Assembly: GCA_003550325.1 (NCBI GenBank)
Contig: QKWP01001273.1
Span: forward strand, 20,365-84,364
Reading direction: 5' to 3'
Source: Gigaspora rosea
Taxonomy: Eukaryota > Glomeromycota > Glomeromycetes > Diversisporales > Gigasporaceae
DNA length: 64,000 nt
Part shown: piece after piece, positions 11,678-23,439 of the stretch
Layout: each line of letters opens with the position of its first letter
How positions within the stretch are numbered: the first letter of the stretch is position 1
Translations under genes and position numbers: made by a program
The notes under the pieces: model-generated
What the model saw: the letters and a program-made list of their open reading frames with translations, nothing else
Told to the model about the DNA's origin: nothing
The model's database searches: none

Positions 11678-11912
11678 ACTATTCATGTTTTGAATATTTA
11701 ATAATTTATTTTCATTAATTCGTGTTAATTTAGTATGTGAGTATAAAGAATGTAGCATTTATTAAACCGAGTAATTAAAATAAGCTATTCAAGTTAATCA
11801 ATTCTTTGTTATTTAATAAATTAATTAGTCGGTAAGTGTATAATAAATTGATTAAAATTTAAAAACCATCTATATTGTGCGAATAACTGGTATATTGTTT
11901 AATTATATAAAG

Positions 11913-13367
11913 GAGTTCGAAATATGGAATATGTACACATTGTAATGAATTTAACACACATGAATCTTGGTGCTGCGCATGTGATCCCGAAATAATGATT
12001 CAAACGTGGGCAAGTGGAATTAAAGATATTGACTATTGCATAAAAAATTGTCAACTTAGAACTATTAAATATGAAAATATGATCGAATGGATTTCATTTG
12101 ATAGACTAACTCTCAATGAAGAAATTGGCAAAGGTGGATTTGGCTCTGTATACTCTGCAACCTGGTTAGATGGCATACGAAAAATTGAGAAAATAGATGG
12201 CCATAACCATGTAAGATCTCGTGAACCATCTTGTATAGTTGCTCTCAAGACCTTGTCAGATTCTTCTTTAAAAGAAGTAAGTTAAATCATAGTTTATTGA
12301 CTCTCTTATTTATTAAAAAAAAAATAAAAAATAAATTAAAAAAAAAATTTTAAGTTTAAAAATCATATAAAATGTATATATCTTGGTAGTAAGCTTAAAG
12401 TTTATGGATTAACTCAAAATACAGAAACAAATGAATATATGATGGTATTTCAGTATGCCACTGATGGAAATCTTTATAAATTTTTAAGAAAAGATTTTCA
12501 AAATCTTATCTGGCAAACTAAATTAAAATTACTTTTCGATATTTCAAAAGATTTATGGAAAATTCATAATACGGGATAAATTCATGCAGACCTTCACAGT
12601 GGTAATATTTTGCAGAATAAAGGCATTAGTAAAAGTATGCAGTCTTACATTACAGATCTAGGTTTGTCTAAAAATATTAATAAAAATGATTCAGAAGATT
12701 GCATTTACGGTGTTATTCCTTATGTGGCTCCTGAGGTTTTATCAGGTCAAAAGATTACAAAAGCTTCAGACATTTATGGTTTTGGAGTCATCATGTCAGA
12801 GATGTCAACTGGACAAAGACCCTTCGATGGTTATCAATTTGATGATGAACTTGCAGTTAAGATTTGCACAGGATTGCGACCTGGATTTGCTCCTGGAACT
12901 CCAGATTGTTATATTAAACTTGCTAATCAATGCATGGATTCTGATCCACAAAAACGGCCAAAAGGTCATCAAGTTTGCAAAAAACTTAAAAAAATGGGTC
13001 GATATTTTGGAAAGTTCGAGTGATGTAGGAAATATAGATGAAGATTCTGATGAGGCAGATAAAATTAAAAAGCAATTCTTAGGCGCAGATAAAAAAATAT
13101 TGCCAGTGGTCTTACATAAGCACCCAGATCATATGTATACAAGCAAAATTATCTACACTCAGAGGATATCAAGTGCAATTAAAGGTATATAATTATTAAA
13201 ATTACGACATAATTCGTCTTGACTATTTAACTAAACTAATTATATAAACTAACTATCTAAACTAATTATCTAAACAAATTGCCTAACTAATCATTTAAAT
13301 AATTTGCTAATCATCTATATAGAAGCTTCAACAAGTAAACCTATTGATTCTGTAGAAGTTCCTACTG
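11913..13367 (+). pseudogene. TKL-like protein kinase K1, copy 1, with nonsense and frameshift lesions
   Basis: Exons are 11913-12276, 12355-13184 and 13323-13367, with introns GTAAGT...TTTTAAG and GTATAT...TATATAG. Exon one begins in phase 2 after the array. It encodes KYGICTHC then WCCACD, a two-CxxC zinc ribbon, then the glycine loop GKGGFGSV and the VALK lysine. Exon two holds HADLHSGN (catalytic loop, HAD instead of HRD), DLG in place of DFG, APEVL and the C-lobe. Two lesions separate it from module 2: TAT is TAA at 12577-12579, just before the catalytic loop, and an extra A near 12992 shifts the frame in the C-terminal tail. It is probably a recent pseudogene. If translated it would end before the catalytic loop. 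The acidic tail and a short third exon (STSKPIDSVEVPT) suggest further exons downstream that I could not place. Confidence 0.8.
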
Positions 13368-14851
13368 GTAAGCACTACATTAAACTTAACTTACTATATT
13401 TGCAATTAAACAAATTTATTTCTTATGCTATATTTGTATTAGATTAGATTTAGTCGATATAAAATATGTATTTATTGCTATTGTTTCAAACATTATGCTG
13501 TATTATTCTTTTATTTAACTAGTGCGATTGGTGGTACTTTGCACCACCTATCTTATTTAGCTTTTCGTTGATATTGAAATGAAGTAATCAATTATTTAGC
13601 TTTTCGTTGATATTGAAATGAAGTAATCAATTATTTAGCTTTTCGTTGATATTGAAATGAAGTAATCAATTTTGGCCATTATTGCCCTGATTATTAATAA
13701 TATTACACCTAGCTGTCTTGTTGGATCGAATTTAATGTATTTATTGAAATGGTTATATTATATATAGTATATAAGTAAATGATTTCTTAAAGAAAATTAT
13801 ATTTATTAATGTTAAGGACATAAGTTAAAGTTATCAAATTGTAGGAAATTAATAGAAAATATAAAATAACTATAGTTTCGAAATATCAATTGTTGTAATA
13901 AACTATTGTCTATAATTATCTATTTTTAGAAAAAAAATACACCATTAATTTTATTAAAAATTCAAAATTGATTAATATTTCCTTACTCAAATGTTAGCAA
14001 AGCAAGGATGTGCTTGTATGCGAAAAAGTTAGGTTACAATATGTTAATGTTTATAATAAATATAGTAAGACCAAGTATTGATATCAATCAATTTTGTTTG
14101 AAAATGTAGTTTGATATTGTGTGATAATATATAAACTTAGATAATGATAATTAGATATAATTAAGTGCTTATTTGTTATTACTATTATTGATAGTTCTGA
14201 ATTTCCATTATATTACTCTTTTCTTTAGCGAAGCATCTGCATAGCAAATCAAATAAACAAAGCATTCAGATTACTTTTAAACATTTGAATTATTTTTTAA
14301 AATATTAAAAATATTGTAATTCTATTAGCAAAGATCTTTATAATTTCATTTTGAGAATTTAAATATTGGCATTTCTAATAACTTCTTGAAAGGAAAGACA
14401 AATGTTAAAGTCTTCAATACAAAATTACTTGAGTCTTTTTTCTTTAATAATAAGTATTACAATTATAATATTTGCATACACATGTTTTGAAAGTTTTTGG
14501 GGTGACTGTTTTTTTTTTTAATTTGATACTAAATAATATGGAAAATAAATTGATCATAAAAAATAATTATTTTGACATTCACAGTGTATTATATTTGATC
14601 TTCAAATTATATTTTTATTTACAATAACCTATTGTAATTTAATTCCTGAGGTTGCCACACACGTATTGGGTCAAAAAATAACTATTTAAAATAAATATTT
14701 CCAAAATAGGTTGTAATTTTAGGCACATCATTTACTAGTAACAACAAAGTAATAAAATAAACTAAACTAAATCAATAAAACATTATATAAAATAAAAATG
14801 AAAATAGATAATTGAAAATCTTGAATAATAAATATAATAATGATAAATTAC
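13368..14851. other. Intergenic between convergent kinases K1 and K2
   Basis: Non-coding AT-rich block, duplicated at 45504-46935 and partly at 50440-51330. It should hold the 3' ends of both convergent genes. A 39-bp unit (TTATTTAGCTTTTCGTTGAT...) occurs three times in tandem at 13553-13669 but once in module 2. No further exon could be fixed with confidence. Confidence 0.55.
13553..13669. repeat. 39-bp tandem repeat, three units
   Basis: Three essentially identical head-to-tail 39-bp units. The homologous site in module 2 (around 45690) has a single unit, so the expansion followed the duplication. Confidence 0.9.
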
Positions 14852-16007
14852 ATTAGCAAAACTTTTATTAGTTACAACATCAGTACGAATAAATTTACTA
14901 GTATATAACTCTGGGTTATATTGTGTATTATCCTTTATTTCTTCATTACATGTGGTTTGGTCATATTTATCAATTTCTTTTTGAATATTTGAATTAATAT
15001 GCCAATTCCACAACTGGGAAAGGATCTCTTCTGCGTTTGGTCGCAACAGAGGATTTTTATCCCAACAACGGACCATAAGATTCCGATAAAATTGTGGAAG
15101 ATCATCTGGAATAAACGGTCTTAATCCTTGAAGAGCAATCATTCTGATCAAATCTATTTGGCAATACGTTTCCTCTGAGTAAATTGGTCTAGAAAGTGCC
15201 AATTCCCACATTATGACGCCAAATGGATAAATATCTGATGCTTTCGAATATGGATTTCCATTTAGTACTTCAGGTGCTATATAAGGTAAAACACCATATA
15301 TTCCATCATTTGTGATTTTTGGTCTGCTAAAACTGATATACCCAAATCACTTATATAGCTTTCGTCATATTTATTTTGCAGAATATTGCCACTGTGGAGA
15401 TCTCTATGAATCATTCCTCTGTTATGTATAGACATTAAATCCTTAGCTATATTGAATAAAATATAGACTATGGTCTTTAAACTTTTATGCAGAGCTAAAT
15501 TCCTCCGCAAATCCATTTTTGACATATATTCCATTACAAGAATATAGTCTTTTGTTGATGGTTCTTTAGAAACTCCATAAAGTTTCAAAAACCCACCGCA
15601 ATCAAGACAAGTTTGATGAGATTTTAAATGTATAAACAAGATAATTATTAATTATTAACCTTAAATATTATAATATTATAACTTAAAAACTAAGCACTGT
15701 ACTGTACCTCATTTAGAAAAGTTGAAGGCATGTTTTTCGAGCCTTCAATAACTTTAAGGGCAACAATATTGCCCTCATAATTAGCTTTAAATACAATGGA
15801 AAATCCGCCTCTCCCAAGCATCTCAATATTAGAAAATTCACTGTAATCTATAACGGTGAGGGAAAACACCGGGTGATTCTGTGTACTTTGAATGGCGTAG
15901 TCAATTTTACAATTGCCGCTTGTCAACAATTCTGTTACATCATCATTTACATCGCTCAATGATGTATTATCAGAATAATTTTTCTCGTTATGAATTTTAT
16001 AGCTCAT
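14852..16007 (-). pseudogene. TKL-like protein kinase K2, copy A
   Basis: Exon one is 16007-15708 from ATG. It encodes an N-terminal tail, then IEMLGRGGFSIVFKA (glycine loop) and VALKV, and ends in GAG before GTACAG. Exon two runs from about 15627 to 14852. It encodes LKSHQTCLDCGGFLKLYG, the catalytic loop HRDLHSGN, DLG and a C-lobe with WELALSRPIYSEE. Two lesions are visible against copy C. A T is missing near 15310 (TTT versus TTTT), breaking the frame between DLG and APE. The exon-two acceptor reads ATACAT where copy C has ATACAG. The family is Ser/Thr or Tyr-kinase-like signalling kinases, greatly expanded in these fungi. K2 is convergent with K1. An apparent GTAATT donor at the 3' end suggests one more unplaced exon. 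Confidence 0.75.
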
Positions 16008-19000
16008 GGTTATCGAATATTTTTATTGTATTGGTTTGTATGAATCTCAATAGTGCAGCAATGTTATTGAGATCAATATGTTTGCTATACGATATTTACA
16101 GAATGTTATGCATAGTCTTATTTTCAAGAAACTTTATTTAGTTTATTTACGCAAATTTACATATATGTATGATTTATAAATAAGCTTGAACAAAGAATTA
16201 ATGAATAAATATCTATTTATATTTTTATTTTTGTTACACCTAACTAAATATATATTTTATTTTCTCGAAAATAGTTTATCACTCTAATGTTACTTCAATA
16301 CACGGACATGCACAGTTTAACTCCGATGATTAACGTTAGAATGTGGTCATAAAAATGGATCTCAGATACACGAGATTTATGAGCCATTTTATAAAAAATG
16401 TGAATTTTATTATGAGATGGTATTCAGATAGCGCACATTATTATTACTCTCAGACAAAGGTGAGAGCAAGCCATTACATATAATAAGAAGAAACTTGAAT
16501 AACTGGAAGCTACATTTTCATTGAAACTACCTAAACTAGACCTTCATCCCAATCTAATCCATATCTCGAGGTAATAGTCAATACTATTGGAGGAAAAAAT
16601 ATTGAACTACAGTAGCAATTTTCCTCCTCATTTTATGATAATTTAAATTTTATTGGAATCCGATAACACTAGTATATCATCATCCTTATATTTTTATTGG
16701 TCAATAAAATTACAAGATCAGGTGTAATGCAAAAAGAACACAAATATAAAACGTAATCATTCATAAACTTTTATTTATGAAATTGCATTCTGCACACTAA
16801 CAAAAAAAATTTTTTTTTGCAAGTTTTAAAACCTCTAGCTTAAAATCTAATGCCATAGAAAACCTAGCTTCATATAATGATGAGAGTTAATAAATAATAT
16901 TCTGCAAATAAATACGTAATTTTTAAAAACTTTTTAATGATAATTTTCCCTATTTAGACCAACCCTATTTTTTATGTCACTATTAGTAATCATCTATTTA
17001 ATATATTAGTATTTTGTCCTAAATGTAAATAAGAAAACAGTTTCTTATTGCGAAAAGAAATTCCTTCATCCACAATGCAGCACTAATTATATATCTATCT
17101 CTTCTCAAGTATGAGACAATAGCATAAATAATTATTTTTTATAAAGTTAAGAATATGCGATAATCTATAATATGAATGAGTTACCTCTTTTTTTTTTAAT
17201 ATTATCAAAACAAAGAACAACTTGGACATCATCAAAGTCTTCAAGCATGCACTTACATAAAAAAAGGCTTGTTTTTATTAATTATGTTAGTATAGTGATT
17301 AAGATTTCTTTAATGTTTTTATCTTTGTAATTAAATCTACCAGCATAAATAATTAAAGATATTAAAGTAATATTCATACAGTGAGCTGCTAAAGCTTTTA
17401 TGACTTCGTTATCAAGCTCCTTATAAAAATAACTTAAAAAATCAATATAATGTTTTTACAAAGAGCATGCTTGATTAATGAACATGGACTATTTCGAAGA
17501 CAATATAAAAAGAATTAGAAGAGATTATTCTTTATTATTTAATTCAAAAGATATATTCTTATAAATCTTATATCAAGAAACATTCATTTTTTAACACCAT
17601 AATAGATAATATTGATATATTAATTCGAAACTGATAATGGTTTACAAGAAGGCTTGAAAATATTTTTTAAAATTATTCAGCAATTATTAAATATTTCTAG
17701 AAAGCATTCATTTATTGGCATTATCATTTTGAGTTGTATTGCGATAACTATCATGGACTTTGCTTCTGATATATATCCAAATGTTAAAATTTGTTTTTAT
17801 TATATTTGGGGTTCATTTCATTTCACCAATATTATTTTCCCACATTTATTCCTAAAAATGTTATGTAATTTTCACAGAAATAGTTGTCAAAAAATGGTGA
17901 CATCACTCTAAATTAGGTTTATTAATCAATACTTCATATTATTAATCAGCAAAAATTAAATATCCAAAGTCTTGCTTATTTCCAGAATAAGTTAATTTTG
18001 AAATACCTTAAATATTATTGTCAAAATATATACCAGGTAATATATTGGTAAATAAATGACTTTTTTAGTTTTATAGATAAACCCATTTCTGACTCAATTG
18101 TTCATATACAACATCCCCATATATCAGGCCACTCTCATTTTTTACTAATTAATTTTTTTGTTGGAATGTAAAAGACCCAGGTCTTGTATATGATATTTTA
18201 CGGTAACTTGATTTTTCAAGTAGAAAATTATATATTCAGTAAGTTATTAAAAAAGATCCACATATGTGCACAAATATAAAATATTTAAATGATTTAAAAT
18301 TAATTTATTCAAAGTACATAGGAGTTTTAAAAAAATTCTATTTCTATTTTATGAAATTCAGAAATCCGAAAATGATAATAGGTGCATTTTTCTGATGATA
18401 CAATATATGTTTCATTATATCAAAAACTAGATTTAAAGATTGTTTATTTCTAAACAAAATGTCATTAAATTTATTTGAAATTAGATAATCATTAACTAAT
18501 TCTGAATCAAATATTATAATAATTTTAAACCTCCCTAGCATTACCCAAAAATGTTACGTATCAGTGTTTATATATTTTGAGCTACGGAAATTTTATCATG
18601 TGACAAATGTATAATGATAAGAAATTATCAGTTATAGTATTTATAGTGAAATATCGATATATAAAGTGAATATTAATCAAGCATAATTTTTTATTTTAAT
18701 TACTTTATAATGAATATTGAATAAATAGGGCTATGTTATTAAATAAAACCCAACCAATTAAAATTGAAAAAAGTTAATTTTGGAAATACAAAAAATGAAA
18801 GTTAAGCAATTATATGAAACATTGCTATGGTTATAAAGTTGAGAAAAAATTATTAATATCTACAATATTATCATTTTCAAAATTAAGTAGTTGTAAAAAA
18901 TTAAAGTTTTTTTTTTTTAGCTTTTTTAAAATTTTTTTAACCATATATAAAATTCAGAAATTAAAAGAAACTCACCAATTCAACATTGCCAATAAAAGGT

Positions 19001-19330
19001 ATTTAAATTTCATTTTTCAAGTTTTTCTTGCTGGTTTGGCATTTTCAAGTTTTTCTAGATATTCAACTGTTTTTCTTATAAATTAATGTTTTTTCAACCA
19101 AATCCAATCATTTTTTTGTTGTGGAAGAGTAGTAAATTTTTACAACATTTAGTCGATATAATTTAGAAATTTAACTATCAACATGTACCCAATAAAAATT
19201 TTGCTCATTGATTTTTGGAAAATCAGAGACTTTCCGTAATATGCAAAAAACCCCCAAAAAACAAAAATCTATACATTCATTATTTTTTTTGAATTTATGA
19301 ATAATATTTTATAAAATACTTTATAGATCA
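16008..19330. other. Duplicated block between K2 and the next F-box copy
   Basis: Non-coding AT-rich block, duplicated at 52489-55572 and in parts at 32300-33940, 47690-48741, 59220-60261 and 63515-64000. Short open frames such as 17654-17911 and 18814-19086 lack recognisable domains and decay differently in each copy, so I treat them as chance. Confidence 0.6.
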
Positions 19331-21265
19331 ATGAAAAGTCTTTTTATCATGATAATTTTACTGACGAATGTTGTTTTAAAATATTTACCTATCTTAAGAA
19401 TTGGAATTTATTTTCATGCCTTCTTGTAAATTGTCAATGTTGCAGAATTCTGTGCCGTTATTATGGAGAGAATTAAGTTTATTTAGAAGTAAAAACTTGT
19501 AAGAACATGTTTATTAATATTAAATACAGAAGAACAATCGTCATTAAAAACATTTTAACCTTTCCAATAATCAAAAACCATTATTTGATTTTACTGCTTA
19601 TACAATGGTTATTAAAATTGATTCAGATAATGGAATTATGAGAATATTTAAAATAATTCTCATAAATTCAAATTTTCTAATTATCATGCGCAATTAGTTG
19701 CTGCAAAAATAATTAGATATTAAAATGTTTTTACGGCAAGTAATAACTTAAAGATTTAAGCATTCACTATGAAATAGTTAATTATTTATTATCAAGGATT
19801 TTGATAAGTGCACTTTGACTTCTTTAATACTTTCGCATAACGGACTGGGTACGGAAGAAGGAAATGTACTTGCAGAAACTCTTTATAAAATACCACTTTA
19901 ACGCACCTGTATATTTGGGGTAACAAACTTGATTCAAAAATAGGCAAAGCAATCGCCAAAGCTATCTGAGTAAATACTACTCTGATTTATTTAAATATTA
20001 TGGATAATCAACTTTTTACTGAAGGTGTGAAAGAACTAGCGGAGCCCTTTATAACAACAACACTTTGACTTCATTGAAAATTAATGAAAACCTTCTTGGT
20101 CTTAAAGTAGGAAAAGTATTCGCAAAGTTCTTTGTAAGAATACTACATTATCCTACTTAAACCTTAGTAAAAATCAACTTGGCTTTAAAGGTAGAGAAGC
20201 TCTCGCAGATGAACACAACTTTTAGTTTCACTTAATGTCAGCGACAATCAACTTAACTCTGATGAAAAGCATTATCCAAAGCATTTTACAAGAACTCTAT
20301 TCTAACTTCTGAACTTTTCACAAATGATATTGATAACACTATCTTAGATATAATTAATATTATTCTCGCTCGGATTTCATATTAAACACTGTCTTTATTA
20401 GACATTATTAAAATAAATGATGGGAGTAGTGATCCACTTCATCACTTTCTCTTCTGCTATTACATATTGTGCTCATAACAACTTTATGTACTGTATATTC
20501 TCTTCTGCTATTAATTATTGTGCTCATTACAACTCTATGTACATGTGAATATGCTCACGTGACGAAGTATAATTGAGGAACGCCAACGCTAAGGTGTGAC
20601 GCATTCTACTACTTCTTCTTTTTTTTTATTTTTTTTTGCGAATTCAAGCCCACACTTATGGTGCGGCACATTCAACTTGTTACATACAACATCAATTTTT
20701 ATAATAGTGAATTCGAGCTCACGCAATTGTGCGGCGCATTCAACTCATTACACATGATATCAATTTTTATATAGAGGCTCATTCAACTACTTACACATGA
20801 CAATATTAACTTTTATAATTGTAGCGAGTTGACCCACGCTTCAACTCGATACACATGATAACGTCCACATAAAATAGCGAGTTCGATCCCACGCTATGGT
20901 GCGGCGCATTCAACTCGTTACACATGACAACAGGCAGGGCGTTAGGTGCAATGAATGAGAGAGAGAGGGCGGGAGGGATGGGAGCCAGATTATAATGGCA
21001 TCGAAGAGAACAAGTGACAAGACAAGCGAAGTAAGAAAGCACTGAGATTCACCATTTACCCCACATGTATCTTTATAATCTCTGCCGCATGCATACGTAC
21101 CAATAATCTCTATCACATGAATATCTATAATCTCCATTGACCTTTTCATATAAGCCTCAATTTCATATGCCACAAATCAGGTTATCCTCGTGATAATAAC
21201 CCTAGCGTGACTATCGTCAACGCATAGGACTAATTTGCTTATAAGAAATTGTGAAATTTTTAATG
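19331..21265 (+). pseudogene. F-box/LRR pseudogene, copy 2
   Basis: It starts at an ATG like that of 2616 and follows that gene at high identity. It has many single-base deletions, for example in the F-box, plus an in-frame TGA in the repeats (TATCTGA near 19965) and lost codons. The last codons (CTTATAAGAAATTGTGAAA, 21239 onward) are separated from the rest by an inserted block at 20363-21230. It shares lesions and the insertion with 55573-57757, so both derive from one already dead copy. Confidence 0.85.
20363..21230. repeat. Inserted repeat block with about five GAGTTCGA-type subrepeats
   Basis: This block interrupts the F-box pseudogene and is absent from 2616-3713. About five degenerate units of roughly 50-70 bp carry the core GAGTTCGANCCCACGC followed by GGTGCGGCGCATTCAAC and TTACACATGACA. 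GAGTTCGATCC resembles a pol III B box, but no matching A box or tRNA fold was found. A GA-rich run follows near 20957. The same block sits at the same site in 56862-57722. No inverted termini were seen. Confidence 0.6.
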
Positions 21266-22489
21266 TTAAATGCTATAATAACTTTTATTTTTCAATAAGA
21301 AAATCTAATTTTTTATAGCTAAAAACATTACAATTGTATACTACATACGATAGATGCCAAATTTGGACATTTTGGGATTTTGTGACAGAAGTATGTGTAT
21401 AAATTATAATTATAAATATATCTAATCAATTTGATTTATTTATATTATGGATAGTTTAAATTGATTATATATGATTACTTAACGTATTTTATATTATTTA
21501 AATTCGTTGTGAATATGTAATAATAAATTAGAATTTAAACTTTTAATATATATACAATCATTATGATATGTTTTATCTTTAAAATTTTTTTATACAAAAT
21601 TAAAATTCTTTAAATTCGTCCAAAAAAAAAAAAAATTTTTTTTAAACAATTTCTAAGAAAAAAAATCGACTTTTATAAAATTGATTAAAAAAAATTAGAT
21701 TAAATATTTGCATAAAAAATCTGTAAAAACATTTATTAAATTATCAAAACTTAAATTTTATTAAGATAAGAAAAATGCATTAATAACAGTATTATATGTA
21801 ATAATCTTGGGGTCATACGTATTTTTATTTATTTTTACTGGCTGTATTAAGTAAGATGTTACAAATAAGCATATAACTTCACGCTGCAATTAGATTCGTC
21901 CAAAACTCTAATTTTCATTATTCATTGAGCAACATGATGTAATTCAATTAGTGCACTGCATTAATTTATCAATCACAATTGGAAAAGAATTAGGTCTAGA
22001 TCAGAATATATTAGTTATTGAATGTGTAAGAGTATAATAATCTCGGATCACAATTAGGGTGGAATGTTTTAAATAAGGTTTACTATTTTTTAAACTTTTT
22101 TTTTTTTGGCTTAAAGCGAATATTAAGAGAATTAAACATTAAATGTTTACGTAGTTTTATGAAAATGATAATTATCCTACAGTACCTAAAAGAGAGTGTT
22201 ATCGTTAAAGCTATTATTTTTGTTCCAGCCATTAGCCATTACAATCGTCAATATTTAGAATATGTTTTAAATCTATTTTAAAAAATGCTTAAAATAATTT
22301 TTAAAAAAATAATAATTTTTGCACCATCACTAATCATAGTATCACAACAAATAAAAGAAGCATCTGTTTTGAATTTAATGTGTTAATTTTGACCCTGGAA
22401 GGACCCAGGTTGTCTCATATCCTATTTCATTCGCATTGATTAAATATACAAAAATTACCAATTAACTAAATAATACATAGTTATTGGAT
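21266..22489. other. Duplicated F-box downstream block
   Basis: Homologous to 3714-4860. It contains no gene. It ends at the palindrome-rich insertion starting near 22490. Confidence 0.6.
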
Positions 22490-23250
22490 GCGAAGCATCC
22501 AATAACGGGAGTTATTTGTAAAATAACTTCATTATCTGGCTGTAAAATTTAATGTGACAGCTTCTGGGCCCCAAAGGGGCCCAGAAATGGAACATTAAAT
22601 TTTATTGCCAGATAAACAAGTTATTGGTGATTGGCATTCAATAACGGTGTTATCCGGCAGCTTACGACGACCAGATTGCCAAATAACTTGGTTATTTGGC
22701 AGTGTTCACGTGTTTTCTGCCAAATAACTTGTTATTTGGCAGAAATCACGTGAACGTTGCCAAATAACTGCAGTTATCCGGCAAACTCATATGATCATAT
22801 GATCATGAAATTATTTCTGCTTGTTATTTTTTCATGTGTTATGATGTAAACATGTTTATTTAAATTAAAACTCAGCGAGCAACTCCCTACCAATCATGAT
22901 CATAAATTGCCGGATAACACCAATATTGGGCAAATTGTCGAATAAAATAATTTGGCAAATGATTGGCTACACGTGCCGAGAGCGGCACGTGATCATTTGC
23001 CAAATTACCGTTATTCTACAATTTTTGCCCAATATTGTATACTTATTCGTCAAAATTTTTGACGAATAACGTTCTTATTCATCGGAGATTTTGCAAATAC
23101 CAGGGTAACTGATCGGGTACACATGCCGGCAGCGGCATGTGTACCCGATCATTTACCCTGGTATTTGCAAAATCTCCGATGAATAAGGCAGTTATTGGTA
23201 GCTACGCGCCCAGTAACGGTATTATCCTTCTGGCCATGACGATCTGCAAA
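22490..23250. repeat. Cluster of nested palindromes 5' of the Crypton-like gene
   Basis: At least six strong inverted repeats. GTTATTGGATGC/GCATCCAATAAC is at 22490-22516. A larger one around GGGCCCC/GGGGCCC is at about 22545-22612. Two TGCCAAATAAC/GTTATTTGGCA hairpins are at 22675-22745. A nested arm pair from CAATATTGGGC to GCCCAATATTG is at 22922-23037, with inner CACGTGCC/GGCACGTG. TATTCGTCAAAA/TTTTGACGAATA starts near 23043. A near-perfect foldback of about 110 bp is at 23077-23188. They look like stacked foldback elements or a complex element terminus. The outer flanks match the intact duplicated locus, so the whole 22.5-30.7 kb stretch is an insertion. Confidence 0.75.
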
Positions 23251-23439
23251 AATTTTTTTTTCTATAAATATAAACTTTTTACTTTTAAAACTCTTTCTGA
23301 TAGCTTATTTAATCAAAACATGCCTAAATATAATGTAAATAAATTCGTATTTTTTTTTTTTAAATTAATTTAAAAATTTAAAAATATTAATAAAAGATAT
23401 ATATATATATATAGCGTACAAATTTTATTCAAGAAAGTT

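Larger units (their letters stand above)
6237..11912 (+). other. Tandem intron array with about 55 three-nucleotide microexons, copy 1
   Basis: About 55 units of roughly 90 nt each end in a pyrimidine-rich (T/C)AG, carry a triplet, and start with GTGAGTAT or GTAAGTAT. TTTACTAT lies about 25-40 nt before most AGs; one intron (6391-6595) has a perfect TACTAAC. Triplets by first base: 6312 aga, 6388 tga, 6596 ttgtac, 6686 ttt, 6777 caa, 6869 cga, 6966 ttt, 7064 ttt, 7163 gtc, 7250 tgg, 7358 tat, 7445 cga, 7537 tga, 7637 ttt, 7733 tga, 7836 tgc, 8124 tga, 8226 ttt, 8322 taa, 8389 tgg, 8468 tgt, 8559 tgg, 8650 caa, 8752 ccgcct, 8847 tga, 8930 tga, 9026 att, 9117 agg, 9217 gtc, 9316 atg, 9412 gtc, 9511 atg, 9612 ggt, 9712 ggt, 9790 tga, 9885 tga, 9971 gac, 10072 aag, 10171 tat, 10253 tga, 10341 tga, 10431 tac, 10528 ttt, 10617 gac, 10722 act, 10817 gga, 10914 taa (5' site degenerate, probably skipped), 11014 tat, 11096 tga, 11188 ggc, 11284 gtt, 11363 tgg, 11467 ggc, 11734 tat, 11829 tcg. 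Read in phase 2 from the Sel1 exon there is no stop, and the frame enters the kinase exon correctly. Splicing itself is inferred. Confidence 0.75.

Noticed and set aside
6237-11912. CRISPR-like or plain minisatellite array
   Set aside because: Units are long, variable and not spacer-repeat ordered. The AG-N3-GTRAGT border, phase match and stop-free phase-2 reading are better explained by intron units than by a neutral satellite, though a satellite origin by tandem duplication is likely.
12686-13192. 168-codon open frame overlapping kinase K1
   Set aside because: It is a shifted reading frame of the kinase exon, and the same shadow occurs at 44796-45137. No domain.
18814-19086. 90-codon open frame before F-box copy 2
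   Set aside because: Interrupted in the other copies of the same block (33480-33750, 55136-55324) and no domain.
20880-20930. tRNA gene
   Set aside because: The TTCGATCC core looks like a T-arm, but no acceptor, D-arm or anticodon stem could be drawn.
20806-21173. Minus-strand open frames in the GAGTTCGA block
   Set aside because: They read through tandem repeats and a GA-rich run, and are low-complexity without domain.
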